A stretch of DNA of 64,000 nt from Cyclobacteriaceae bacterium (GTDB lineage Bacteria; Bacteroidota; Bacteroidia; Cytophagales; Cyclobacteriaceae). Made by a program: the position numbers and the translations under genes. This document shows positions 1 through 9,100 of the stretch, piece after piece. The notes beneath the pieces are model-generated. The model was not told the origin of the DNA and made no database searches. It saw nothing but the letters and a program-made list of their open reading frames with translations. Where the stretch lies: contig JAHBUC010000001.1 of the NCBI GenBank assembly GCA_019638275.1, positions 620,001 through 684,000 on the forward strand, read 5' to 3'. Numbering within the stretch: the stretch's first letter is position 1; each line of letters begins with the position of its first letter.

Positions 1-995
1 GCTACAATCTGAAGAGTGCAGATGAATTTTCAAGTTGTGAATTTGTTCTTTTGGATTACAATTCGCGTGATGGACTTCATAGTTGGGTAAGAGAAAATAT
101 GCGTGAATACATTCAGTCTGGGAGACTCAACTATTATCAGTTTCAGACCAATAAACCGGATTACTTCTCTCACGCGCATTCGAAGAATATCGCTTTTAAA
201 TTGGCAGAGGGGAATATCTTAACAAGTGTTAATGCAGACCACTTTATTGAACCTGGGTTTCTAGAATATGTTAAAGAGAAATTTTCTACTCAAGCGGATT
301 TAGCGTTAATATCTAACATTAACACAGGTGTGCAAGACAACTTTGGACGTCTGTGCATTAAGAAGGATAATTTCTTCAAAATTGGCGGTTTTGATGAATC
401 GTTCTCCGGATATGGATATGAAGATACAGACCTTAGCCTACGACTTAAGATGGCTGGCGTTAATATCGAGTTTCTACAGGAAGAATTATGCCATCGGTAC
501 TTATGTCATAAAGACCAGGAGAGAATGGAGAACACCTATGACTTTCAACATCTCCATAAAATATTTATACAAAAGATTGGCCCCAATCGAAGTGAGCTGT
601 TTTTTCTGTATAAGAGTAATGAGTTGGAATCTGGTGTAATTCATCGCTCTGAGCATGATATACCAATTTTAGAGCAACCTGAGTTCTCAAGGGGAATGTG
701 GAGAGGCTCGGAAAGCGAAATGATATTTCAATATAACGATGGAAGTGAGAGGCAGTTTGCAGTTGATAAAGATGGAATGTATTCTTCTGAAATTAACGGC
801 TTAATAAGCCGACTGGTTGAAGTAAAAGACGAAAAGAATTTTCAAGATCTCATTCTTAAAAAGTCATTAATTCTCAATTATCGGAGATTGATTGATCGCA
901 AGCAAGCGGGAAAATATGTTGTCAAGAATCAGCAAAGTAACCCTACCGTTTTTTTAAAAAATTTTACATCAACAGTGTTGCTTCCGAACCAATGA
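1..995 (+). CDS. GT2 family glycosyltransferase, 5'-truncated by window edge
   Basis: The reading frame is open from base 3 with no stop, so the gene begins upstream of the window. A TTG at 51 is only an internal leucine. The visible part has the GT-A second half of GT2 enzymes: an N-A-D-H stretch in the place of the metal-binding acidic motif, then the acceptor-site motif GGFDESFSGYGYEDTDLSLR that is typical of the galactosyltransferase-like C-terminal half. About 110 further residues follow with no recognised domain. The stop overlaps the next start as ATGA, so it is translationally coupled to the S41-like gene and belongs to the peptide cluster. A role in glycosylating the peptide product (perhaps on a hydroxyl added by the JmjC enzymes) is inference; the sugar and acceptor are unknown. 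Confidence 0.8.
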   Translation, partial: YNLKSADEFSSCEFVLLDYNSRDGLHSWVRENMREYIQSGRLNYYQFQTNKPDYFSHAHSKNIAFKLAEGNILTSVNADHFIEPGFLEYVKEKFSTQADLALISNINTGVQDNFGRLCIKKDNFFKIGGFDESFSGYGYEDTDLSLRLKMAGVNIEFLQEELCHRYLCHKDQERMENTYDFQHLHKIFIQKIGPNRSELFFLYKSNELESGVIHRSEHDIPILEQPEFSRGMWRGSESEMIFQYNDGSERQFAVDKDGMYSSEINGLISRLVEVKDEKNFQDLILKKSLILNYRRLIDRKQAGKYVVKNQQSNPTVFLKNFTSTVLLPNQ

Positions 996-2956
996 GGGCA
1001 CCTATACACATGATAAAGGGATTTCAGTTAATACTGGCCATTCTATATTTTAATTCGAATGCACTTCTGGGGCAAGACAAGTGGAGTGTTACAACCTTTA
1101 AAGATAGCCTTGCTGTAGAGTATGACCTTGTTCAGCAACATGCATCTGTGAGACACTGCTTCCCTGAAATAAGAAATTGCAAGGCTATCAGTGTACAGTC
1201 AAAAAAAGCCTTAGAAGCCCATTCTTTAAATAGAAAGATTTTAGACTATTTTGGAATTGACAGTGAACAGCTGTATGGTCAATTCATGGCTTTGACTAAA
1301 CCAATAGACCTTGAGTTCAATAAGGCCAGACTAGAAATGAATTTCCTGGCTCATAATGTCACCGAAATATTGGTGGTATTTCATAGTGGATCGGATAAAT
1401 GGATTGCCAGGCCGTTCGTTGTAACACAAGAAGGATATCAACCTGCTCAACATGCCTATTTGATCACGTTTGATCAGGAGCACGTGGACAAATTTCAACG
1501 TGACAAAATCCACATCACAGGAATTGGAATCTACTTTCTAAAAGCAAAGCCAGATTCTGCTTCTAAGTTAATCGTGGGAGCTTTTAGGGTACAAGAATTC
1601 CATGCCTATCGCCCAGGTCTGGTTGCGCCCTGGTTAGCACCTATGTTTAAGGATAAAGAACATGCAGGTTATGCGCTCATGGATTCATATTCTACATGGT
1701 TCTACCAACAACTTCATTCAGTAAGTCGACCGTTCACAGACATTCCATCGTTTGATGAGTTTTCAGTCCAGCAAGGGCTGGTTTCTCCAATTACACAATT
1801 CCACACAGATAAGCCAAAGGAAAAATTAATGCTACATGACTTCTTGTGCCTGGCAATTAAAAATTATCCTTATAGCGAGGAGAAGGGAATTGACGTCAAC
1901 CAAGTAATCATGGAACTAGACAATGTTTTTAATCAGAGCGATAAAATTGATAGATCGTTGATTACTGAGGTCAGCAGATTTATTGAAAGTAGATTCAAAG
2001 ACCCTCATTTTAAGTTGATTTTGCCCCCCGAATTTTCCGCAGAACTTCCACGTAAAACCTTTGGCCCGGTAAGAATAAAGGAGATAGGTGGTCATTTAAA
2101 AGTTGTCGCCAATTTTGATGAAGAATACTGTGAACAGATTCCTGTTGGAAGCATTGTTACATCGATTAATCAGTTTTCGGCTGTCGAATTTATGACAGGC
2201 AAAAGGAATCTGGAGGAAGAATTATACAGACAAGCACATGAGGCAGTAGAACTTACTGTTATACACCCCAACAATTCGACAATAGAAAGAAAATTTCAGA
2301 TCCGATATGACAGAAGGTTAAAGATTCCCCAGAATTTTCGGGTAAGGCATGGGGAATTTAAATTGATCGAGAATGCAGTTCCGTATTTTCGTATCCGGAC
2401 ATGGTCAGGTGAGAACATATACAACTTGCTTAATCACCGTGCAGAAATTCTGGAAGCGGGAACGGTGATTATTGACCTTAGGGGTAATGGAGGCGGCAAT
2501 GGAAGAGAAGTTTTCAATGTCCTCTCATTATTCTTTAATAACATAAATTCAATAGGGGAAAGGCAGCATGACGACTTTCGTGAGTCAATAACCATTATTC
2601 CTAATCAAGAAGAACTGCGAATACCATCAGGCATAAGAGTAGCGATCCTGGTGGATTCGGAAACAGCGTGTGCTTCGGAAATTTTTTTGATAGGGATGAA
2701 AAAAAGACCAGGGACGATAATTATCGGAGACAGCAATACCATGGGGGCCGTTGCAAGTCCAAACTTCTTTAGATTTCCATCTGGAGTGCAAGTTGAATAT
2801 CACAGCGCGTTTAGAAAATTTATTTTCAATCCGTCGGTCTATCGAGAAGGACATGGAATTGCCCCTGATATTCTGGTATCAAGAACCTCAGTTCATGACT
2901 TATATCCCTATAAGGACAAGGTTTGTGCAGTGGCTTATACAATTCTTAATAGGTAA
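992..2956 (+). CDS. S41 (C-terminal processing peptidase-like) protein, exported, altered active site
   Basis: 654 residues. The N-terminus holds a hydrophobic export signal ending near LLGQD. The ATG at 992 overlaps the upstream stop, but the ATG at 1010 (MIKGFQ...) gives a cleaner signal peptide and may be the true start. The C-terminal third is an S41/TSPc core: VIIDLRGNGGGNG, then DSETACASEIF, then IIIGDSNTMGA. In Tsp/CtpA the nucleophile Ser lies two residues before the final SE of this block; here that position is Cys560. The Lys of the Ser-Lys dyad, expected in the GxPTxGKG block, is Gly. The protein may be a cysteine variant or a non-catalytic peptide binder. In a peptide cluster it could act on the exported product or its leader (inference). 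Confidence 0.8.
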   Translation: MRAPIHMIKGFQLILAILYFNSNALLGQDKWSVTTFKDSLAVEYDLVQQHASVRHCFPEIRNCKAISVQSKKALEAHSLNRKILDYFGIDSEQLYGQFMALTKPIDLEFNKARLEMNFLAHNVTEILVVFHSGSDKWIARPFVVTQEGYQPAQHAYLITFDQEHVDKFQRDKIHITGIGIYFLKAKPDSASKLIVGAFRVQEFHAYRPGLVAPWLAPMFKDKEHAGYALMDSYSTWFYQQLHSVSRPFTDIPSFDEFSVQQGLVSPITQFHTDKPKEKLMLHDFLCLAIKNYPYSEEKGIDVNQVIMELDNVFNQSDKIDRSLITEVSRFIESRFKDPHFKLILPPEFSAELPRKTFGPVRIKEIGGHLKVVANFDEEYCEQIPVGSIVTSINQFSAVEFMTGKRNLEEELYRQAHEAVELTVIHPNNSTIERKFQIRYDRRLKIPQNFRVRHGEFKLIENAVPYFRIRTWSGENIYNLLNHRAEILEAGTVIIDLRGNGGGNGREVFNVLSLFFNNINSIGERQHDDFRESITIIPNQEELRIPSGIRVAILVDSETACASEIFLIGMKKRPGTIIIGDSNTMGAVASPNFFRFPSGVQVEYHSAFRKFIFNPSVYREGHGIAPDILVSRTSVHDLYPYKDKVCAVAYTILNR

Positions 2957-2984
2957 AAATTCTTTTATAATTTAAAAAATTTCA

Positions 2985-4448
2985 ATGATGAAGATCAAGT
3001 TTAGCTTTTACAACCAGTTAATTCCCATAGAGGAAACCAGTGAGTATTTATTGTATAATATTCTTAACGGGGGTCTTCGTGTTTTGGACGACTCAACGGG
3101 CAGGTTGCTGTTGGATCTTTCAAACCTTGACTCTTTTAATGTTGAGGACTATAATGAATATCATGATGTTATTCAGGAATTGCTAGACGAGGGTTTTTTG
3201 GTTGATTTTTACATCGATGAGAAGGAATCGTATCAGCAGGACTACCTTGATAGTCAATTGGCGAAGTATCGTAATAACTCACACATCGGGCTTACAATCG
3301 GCACAACAATTCTTTGTAACATGGGGTGTCCATATTGTTTTCAAACGGTAAAGCCCAACAAGACCCTTCGGGATGAAAAAGTGATCAATGGCATTGTAAC
3401 TTATATCGGAGGACTTATTCAGAAGGCTCCTGTAAAAAAGTGGGCCGGTTTATCGATTATGTGGTATGGAGGAGAGCCATTAATCAATATGGATGTAATC
3501 GAAAACTTAACCACGAAGTTTACGGCCTTGTGTAGTCAGCACCATATTCCCTACGATGCCTCCATGGTAACAAATGGCATCTTGCTGACTCGTGAAACAT
3601 GGCAATTTTTACTAAAACATCAGGTCAATTCGATACAAATTACCATAGACGGAGCTAAAGAGGTGCATGACAGCTACCGACCTTTAAAGAGCGCAAACGG
3701 AAAAAACTACGAGAAGATATTGGAAAACTTATCCATGATGCCGCTTGGTATAAGTGCTACTATTCGAATAAATACAGATAAGCGAGTTGCGGCTACTTTA
3801 CCGAAACTGCTGGATGACCTTAAAGATTATGGAATTTGGCCTCAGCGTCAGAATCAAGTTTCACTAAAACTTGCCTGGTTGAGGGGATATGCAGGTGCTG
3901 ACACCTCCAATATGAGGTTTTTAGCTCAACAAGAGTTTTTCGATATCGAAAATCAGTTTAGTGCCATGCTGGTAGAACGGTATAATAAGTGGGCAAAAAG
4001 TAATTCGCGCGAAATGGCTAAGCAAAAATGGAAATTGCCAGAAAAACAAAATGACTGTGCAACGTACGTCTCACCTTACTTTTTTACGTTTGACCCTGAA
4101 GGCGGAATTCACAAATGCTGGGAAACTATACATGAAAAGGAAAAGTCATCGGGCTCAACTGTCTTTAAGAACTGGGATGTTGATGATTTTAAAAAGTACT
4201 TGAACTATTCACGCACAAATGTTCATCCGGTTTGTTATAACTGCAAATTTAATCCCATTTGTGAAGGACTTTCGTGTGCTTACGACACTATCCATACATT
4301 AAGTGAGCAGAATTTTCCCTGTACTCCCTGGAAAACGGAGATTGATCGGTATTTCAAGGAAATGTATTTGAGGATGAAACAAAACCCTGATCAAGTGGTT
4401 CTTCATAAACCTGAGCAAAGAGCCCACCAAACTCACTCGAATAAATAA
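2985..4448 (+). CDS. radical SAM/SPASM peptide-modifying enzyme
   Basis: 487 residues. The first ~95 residues form an N-terminal region rich in acidic residues, of the kind that in peptide-modifying radical SAM proteins often holds the leader-peptide recognition (RRE/PqqD-like) fold; this part is inferred. The radical SAM cluster motif CNMGCPYC is at C111, C115 and C118. The C-terminal SPASM region supplies C358, C378, C417, C420, C426 and C431 plus one near 449, enough for two auxiliary Fe-S clusters. SPASM enzymes make thioether, carbon-carbon or carbon-oxygen links or epimerise residues in RiPP precursors. The putative substrate at 11856 has two Cys in its C-terminal half. Two ATGs lie in tandem at 2985 and 2988; either could start. 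Confidence 0.93.
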   Translation: MMKIKFSFYNQLIPIEETSEYLLYNILNGGLRVLDDSTGRLLLDLSNLDSFNVEDYNEYHDVIQELLDEGFLVDFYIDEKESYQQDYLDSQLAKYRNNSHIGLTIGTTILCNMGCPYCFQTVKPNKTLRDEKVINGIVTYIGGLIQKAPVKKWAGLSIMWYGGEPLINMDVIENLTTKFTALCSQHHIPYDASMVTNGILLTRETWQFLLKHQVNSIQITIDGAKEVHDSYRPLKSANGKNYEKILENLSMMPLGISATIRINTDKRVAATLPKLLDDLKDYGIWPQRQNQVSLKLAWLRGYAGADTSNMRFLAQQEFFDIENQFSAMLVERYNKWAKSNSREMAKQKWKLPEKQNDCATYVSPYFFTFDPEGGIHKCWETIHEKEKSSGSTVFKNWDVDDFKKYLNYSRTNVHPVCYNCKFNPICEGLSCAYDTIHTLSEQNFPCTPWKTEIDRYFKEMYLRMKQNPDQVVLHKPEQRAHQTHSNK

Positions 4449-4460
4449 ACGAAGTAGGAT

Positions 4461-5306
4461 ATGAATTCACAAGTGGAAGCTATAAGCAAAAAAAATCAAT
4501 TCGCAACCCTCTTTCACCCGGGGATTGATCAGCATTGGCAACAGTACTTATATAACAGACAACATGACCTACAAGCTCTTATTGATCAGGATAAAAAAAA
4601 TTATCTACCACTTAATCATGCAAATTTAGCATTGGGTAGGTTTTGTAAAAAAATAGTTCAGAATTTTGGAAATAACTCGAATGAGGCATCATCACATATT
4701 GAGAAAGCAGAAGCTCTTTTACAAAAATGGCAAGAGAGATTTAACCAAGGTGGCCCTTTTGATACATATCCATTTGCTGAGGGGATATTTTTACACATGA
4801 AGAGCTTAGGCGTTGATATCGATAAAGAAGTGCAAAAGGATCAAGAATTGGCGCATGCATTTATAAATTTGCCTCCTCAAATTAAATCCTTTTTCCAATT
4901 TCATATACTTGTGCCTGAACAGAATTTTGAGGCTTGGTCTGACACTATATCGCAGTTGGCAATGGAGGACATGGCTCTATTCTACTATATACGTGAGTTT
5001 ACAATCTATACCGAGCCACACGCTGTTAACGAAAATGCATTGAAGTTGGTACGGATCAAACTGATTCCTGAGATTGTTCAGTCCCGTAAGAATCCGGTAC
5101 TCAATGAAATTTTAGAATTGCTACAAAGAAGTAATGAATCTTTTAATGAATTTGATGGCACTCATGTCTTTAATATTTTTGCTGAACAAGTCGATAATAA
5201 TATTTATTTATCACAGGGAAATACGAATTATAAAAAGTTCCTCTCCCTTACTTGCATGTTAGAGGATGTCTATTGCTCCGAAAAGAATCATGCATACCTC
5301 AATTAG
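4461..5306 (+). CDS. cluster protein of unknown function
   Basis: 281 residues, not recognised. It has no signal peptide or membrane segment, is predicted largely helical, and is rich in Gln, Asn and aromatic residues. It lies 12 bases after the radical SAM gene and just ahead of the subtilase gene, whose longest reading frame overlaps it by 41 bases. The position between a radical SAM enzyme and a peptidase fits a precursor-handling or scaffold role, but nothing in the sequence itself shows that. Confidence 0.75.
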   Translation: MNSQVEAISKKNQFATLFHPGIDQHWQQYLYNRQHDLQALIDQDKKNYLPLNHANLALGRFCKKIVQNFGNNSNEASSHIEKAEALLQKWQERFNQGGPFDTYPFAEGIFLHMKSLGVDIDKEVQKDQELAHAFINLPPQIKSFFQFHILVPEQNFEAWSDTISQLAMEDMALFYYIREFTIYTEPHAVNENALKLVRIKLIPEIVQSRKNPVLNEILELLQRSNESFNEFDGTHVFNIFAEQVDNNIYLSQGNTNYKKFLSLTCMLEDVYCSEKNHAYLN

Positions 5307-5313
5307 AGCCTTA

Positions 5314-6438
5314 ATGTCTGAAAACGCTATCGCCATTATTGATCAGGGTATTGACGCTACTTATAAAAATCTAAGTAAGATGCACGTGGAGGAAATTGTT
5401 GTTGTAGGAGAGGATAGCGAAAAGAATGGCCATAAGCATGAAGCAACAGCACACGGCACAAACATTTTTAATATTATAGCAACAAATACATCGGGATACA
5501 AGCTTGTGTCAGTAAAGCTTTCTTCTGAGGGTGCCTTATATCCTGATCTCTTGCGTCAAGCATTAGACGTTTTGGCCGAACAACCAATGATCCGTATCAT
5601 TAATATTAGCCTGGGCTTTTTTGCCCAACAATACCCCTTGGCATTACTTAAGTCCTTACAAAAATGTCATGATCGAGGAATGATTATAGTAGCTGCTACA
5701 CACCCGAAGCCTTACGTAGAATGTTATCCGGCAAAAGCGCCTTTTGTTTTCGGAGTTGGTATTGCTTTAACACAAGCAATCAATGAGTTTCACTACCTTG
5801 GAGATGGCTATGTAAATGTATTGGCCAAGGGGGTGCATCAACGGTTATCAAACGGGGAACACGGATACCTCATCCGCGGAGGAACGTCTTATGCTGCCGC
5901 TGCCTTTACAGCAAATGTTGCCAATATCCTTCAGCATGACACTGAGATGACTTACGCTGACGTGGTGTCAATACTAAAACAACGGTCGGTACCCTTGCGA
6001 GCCGCACAACATCTCGGCCAGGTGTTTCACAAGTCCCTTACAAATTATTCCCGATTCCTTACACAAGACGATAAGGTACTTTTGTTTGCTACGGACGATC
6101 CTGAATTAAAAAAAATTTATAAGGAGATTACTGGCGTTGTCACGCTGGTAATAAGATATCCGATAAATCCAGCGAATTGCTTTGATATGGATGTGGGTCA
6201 AGGCATCAGGGAAATTGATGGTATTTTATCACCAAGAATAGCCGAATATGCCAAAACGGTGGTATTGGGTAACTTTTTACTTAATCCGCACCTTATTAAC
6301 ATTTATTTTGCCTATTCTTTGATTGATCTTTGTGTTAAGCTGAATTTTAACTTCGTCTGCCTGGATTCATATATCAGAGAAATCGTGATCCTTGCAACGC
6401 GGAGTGCTGAAGGTCAATTTAAAGGCAAGGTTTTTTAA
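5314..6438 (+). CDS. S8 subtilisin-like serine protease with C-terminal extension
   Basis: Cytoplasmic-type subtilase without signal peptide or propeptide, as in cyanobactin and lanthipeptide leader peptidases. The triad is visible: Asp10 in AIAIIDQGID, His47 in ATAHGTN, Ser192 in RGGTSYAAAAF (numbered from the ATG at 5314). The block that normally carries the oxyanion-hole Asn (VAAxGN) reads VAATHPK, so that Asn is absent. The frame is open back to an ATG at 5266, but that start would overlap the preceding gene; the ATG at 5314, eight bases after the upstream stop, starts directly with the first catalytic strand and is preferred. About 120 residues after the catalytic domain are unassigned. 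It probably removes the leader of the cluster peptide (inference). Confidence 0.85.
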   Translation: MSENAIAIIDQGIDATYKNLSKMHVEEIVVVGEDSEKNGHKHEATAHGTNIFNIIATNTSGYKLVSVKLSSEGALYPDLLRQALDVLAEQPMIRIINISLGFFAQQYPLALLKSLQKCHDRGMIIVAATHPKPYVECYPAKAPFVFGVGIALTQAINEFHYLGDGYVNVLAKGVHQRLSNGEHGYLIRGGTSYAAAAFTANVANILQHDTEMTYADVVSILKQRSVPLRAAQHLGQVFHKSLTNYSRFLTQDDKVLLFATDDPELKKIYKEITGVVTLVIRYPINPANCFDMDVGQGIREIDGILSPRIAEYAKTVVLGNFLLNPHLINIYFAYSLIDLCVKLNFNFVCLDSYIREIVILATRSAEGQFKGKVF

Positions 6439-6477
6439 AATCACACATTAATTTAATATCTTAGGTTTACTACTATT

Positions 6478-8811
6478 ATGATATCACTTTTAATGAAATC
6501 GATAGCGAGAAACACATTGCATAATAAGCTGACATCGGTAATTAACGTTGTGGGTTTATCTATTGCTCTTGCCTCAGCAATCGTTCTTACCTTTTGGATT
6601 ACGGAGGAGCTAAGTTATAATAAGCAATTCACAAATAATGAAGGAATATATCAGGTAATTATGCACGTTCGGATTAATGACCAAACCGAATCCTATAGAT
6701 CAATATCTTATCCCATTATTACAAAGCTGAATGAACTTGCATCTGTTAAAGAAGTTGTTCATCTAACGTCCCCGCTAGAAAGTGTAGCTATGCAGTATAA
6801 GGACAACCAAAAGTTGTACCCATTGGGCAAAATGGTGAGTCCGAATTTTTTTTCAGGATTTGATAATCGCTTTTTATATGGCAACCCTTCTGAAGCTTTG
6901 GCAGGTCCATCCTCCATTGTAATTACAGAAAGTCTCGCGAATAAATTATTTGGTAAAAACTGGATTAGCCTTGTAGACAAAGCAATCTTGTCGTTGGGAA
7001 ATAGACAAATTCAAATTGGTGGTGTCATAGAAGATTTTCCAGCGAACACCACGGTACGATTTGATTTTTGCATGCGTAATGAACCCTCATTAGAAGAACA
7101 TATTGGCAGTATTAACTATGAAACGTATGTGGTGGTCGAGAAAAGTGCAGATATGATTGGGATTCAGGACGCGGTCAATAGCTATTTGAAAGAGAAGATT
7201 CAAGCAACTATTTCCTTTCAGAATATAACTGAAGTCTATCTCTACTCAAATTTTAAGGATGGGAAACCCGACGGCGGACGAATCACGTATGTAAAACTTT
7301 TTGGTTTGGCCACACTGTTTATAATCGTGATGTCAGCAATAAATTTTACTAATTTGTTCACTGCCAATTCCTTGAAGAGAATTAAAGAAATTGGTATGAG
7401 GAAGGTGATGGGAGCAAACCGAACATCCCTTATGTTCCAACTTCTTTCTGAAGCTTTATTTATCACTTTTTTTGCGATGGCAATAGCCTTAATTTCAATT
7501 TATTTTCTGTTACCTGAAATTAACAGCAGCCTTAAAAGCAACATATTATTACCATGGTCAGATGGAATGTTTTGGTTTTTTGTGATTACCCTGTGTATTA
7601 TCATTGGAATCTTGGCTGGGATTTATCCAGCGATCTTTTTAACTGGATTAAATCCTTCACAGTTTTTAAAATCACACGGAAATTTTAAAGTTGGAGGGAT
7701 TGGAGTTCGAAATGTGCTGTTTGGTTTGCAATTCTTTATCTCCCTGTTGTTGACAAATTTTACTTTCGGAGTAACCGAACAAATACAGCTCCTTATGAAT
7801 AAGGATTTGGGTTACGATCGAGATGCTTTGCTCGTTAAAGCATTGTCATCTGATGAACTGAATAAGATAGATGTTATAAAGGAACAACTAAAAAAGTCAA
7901 CCGCGTTTTCAAGTGTCTCGGTAAGCGGATCAGATTTGATTAGCGGTGTACCAATGACTTCTGATGTAATCTGGCAAAACAAACAACCAGGTGATAGCAG
8001 CAGATTTGGTGTGCTTTTCGTGGATGCTGATTTTATTGAGACTATGAAGATTAAAACCATAGTTGGAGAACTGCCGAAATATAGCCCGCCTGGTTTAATT
8101 AATGTCGTCGTGAATGAAACCGCTATGGGCTTGATGGGTGAACGCAAATTAATTGGTGAGATTATCAACGTGTGGGGGACAGATGTGAAAGTCACCGGTT
8201 TGATTGAAGACTTTAATTTTAATTCCCTGTTCACTCAAGTGCAGCCTTTGATTCTTGTTGACCTACCCGAAGAGAGTGAGTATTTGATCTGTCGGGTAAA
8301 TCACGGAGATGAACCCCAAGCAATTGAAGTGCTGAGTGAAGTGCATAAGGATTATAATCAAGGAGATATTTTTCATTTCGAGTGGATGGAGGATAGAATT
8401 GCTTCATTATATGAAAACGAATCGTTAACAGGTGTCTTGGCAAAAATTTTCTCCGTCATAATTGTGGTAATTACAATTATGGGTTTCTTTGGTCTAAGTA
8501 ACTTTGCATTTAAGCAAAAAACAAAAGAGATCAGCATTAGAAAAGTTTTGGGTGCCCCCTACAAAAGCATAGTTTCAGTATTGTTTTGGGATTTTTTTAA
8601 ATTAATTTTTATTGCAGCAGCACTTGCTTTACCCGTATCGTATATACTGATTCAACAATGGGTTGAGAAATTTGCCTACCGGATTGATCTATCCATGAAT
8701 ATTTTTTTCACTCCGTTGGTAGCATTGTTGATCGTCTCGGTGTTAACTGCACTGTATCATTCAGTTAAGGCCTATGTACTTAACCCTGTATTCTTTTTGC
8801 GCGAAGATTAA
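6478..8811 (+). CDS. ABC transporter permease, MacB/FtsX type
   Basis: 777 residues with the architecture common in Bacteroidota: an N-terminal membrane helix (about residues 20-42), a periplasmic MacB-PCD domain, a first FtsX block of three helices (about 270-400), a second periplasmic domain, and a second FtsX block (about 650-770). The FtsX motif appears twice as KEIGMRKVMGA and KEISIRKVLGA. Length matches the family. No partner ATPase of the MacB/LolD kind lies beside it in the cluster, so it must borrow one or be encoded apart from it. Such permeases act in export or resistance to peptides; self-immunity to the cluster product is a reasonable guess. Confidence 0.9.
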   Translation: MISLLMKSIARNTLHNKLTSVINVVGLSIALASAIVLTFWITEELSYNKQFTNNEGIYQVIMHVRINDQTESYRSISYPIITKLNELASVKEVVHLTSPLESVAMQYKDNQKLYPLGKMVSPNFFSGFDNRFLYGNPSEALAGPSSIVITESLANKLFGKNWISLVDKAILSLGNRQIQIGGVIEDFPANTTVRFDFCMRNEPSLEEHIGSINYETYVVVEKSADMIGIQDAVNSYLKEKIQATISFQNITEVYLYSNFKDGKPDGGRITYVKLFGLATLFIIVMSAINFTNLFTANSLKRIKEIGMRKVMGANRTSLMFQLLSEALFITFFAMAIALISIYFLLPEINSSLKSNILLPWSDGMFWFFVITLCIIIGILAGIYPAIFLTGLNPSQFLKSHGNFKVGGIGVRNVLFGLQFFISLLLTNFTFGVTEQIQLLMNKDLGYDRDALLVKALSSDELNKIDVIKEQLKKSTAFSSVSVSGSDLISGVPMTSDVIWQNKQPGDSSRFGVLFVDADFIETMKIKTIVGELPKYSPPGLINVVVNETAMGLMGERKLIGEIINVWGTDVKVTGLIEDFNFNSLFTQVQPLILVDLPEESEYLICRVNHGDEPQAIEVLSEVHKDYNQGDIFHFEWMEDRIASLYENESLTGVLAKIFSVIIVVITIMGFFGLSNFAFKQKTKEISIRKVLGAPYKSIVSVLFWDFFKLIFIAAALALPVSYILIQQWVEKFAYRIDLSMNIFFTPLVALLIVSVLTALYHSVKAYVLNPVFFLRED

Positions 8812-8823
8812 TGGGACTCGGTC

Positions 8824-9099
8824 ATGTTGCCTGCTGATCAGGATATCGAGTCTTTCCTTTTGAGGGAACTAAAAAGATTTGTAGACATTCCTTCAGGTTA
8901 TGGAGAAGAATTAATTCGTTTAAATCTCTTCTTTCTCTTTTGTCAAAATGATACAGTTGCCCTAAGATTTACAGCGTTTATTGAGGAGTATTTCCAAATT
9001 CAGATCCCGGATGGAGAGGTAGATTATTACTTTCTTTCAGACCTTACAATCATGTCCAGGACCATTGGATTTTATTTAAACAAAGAGAAAATTTCTTGA
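8824..9099 (+). CDS. small acyl-carrier-protein-like protein lacking the carrier serine
   Basis: 91 residues. Residues about 45-85 read like helices II-IV of an acyl carrier protein: ALRFTAFIEEYFQIQIPDGE matches the ACP pattern of a helix ending in EEEF followed by xIPDEE. The place of the D-S-L phosphopantetheine attachment site reads QNDTVA, with no serine, so it cannot be a normal 4'-phosphopantetheine carrier. It sits between the permease and a JmjC oxygenase gene (12-base and 1-base gaps). Possible roles are a degenerate carrier, a docking partner for the LpxL-like enzyme at 12601, or a stand-alone helical peptide-recognition protein. The ACP relation is by eye only. Confidence 0.55.
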   Translation: MLPADQDIESFLLRELKRFVDIPSGYGEELIRLNLFFLFCQNDTVALRFTAFIEEYFQIQIPDGEVDYYFLSDLTIMSRTIGFYLNKEKIS

Positions 9100-9100
9100 T

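Noticed and set aside
8824..9099. Functional acyl carrier protein
   Set aside because: No serine at the phosphopantetheine site, so it is listed only as ACP-like.
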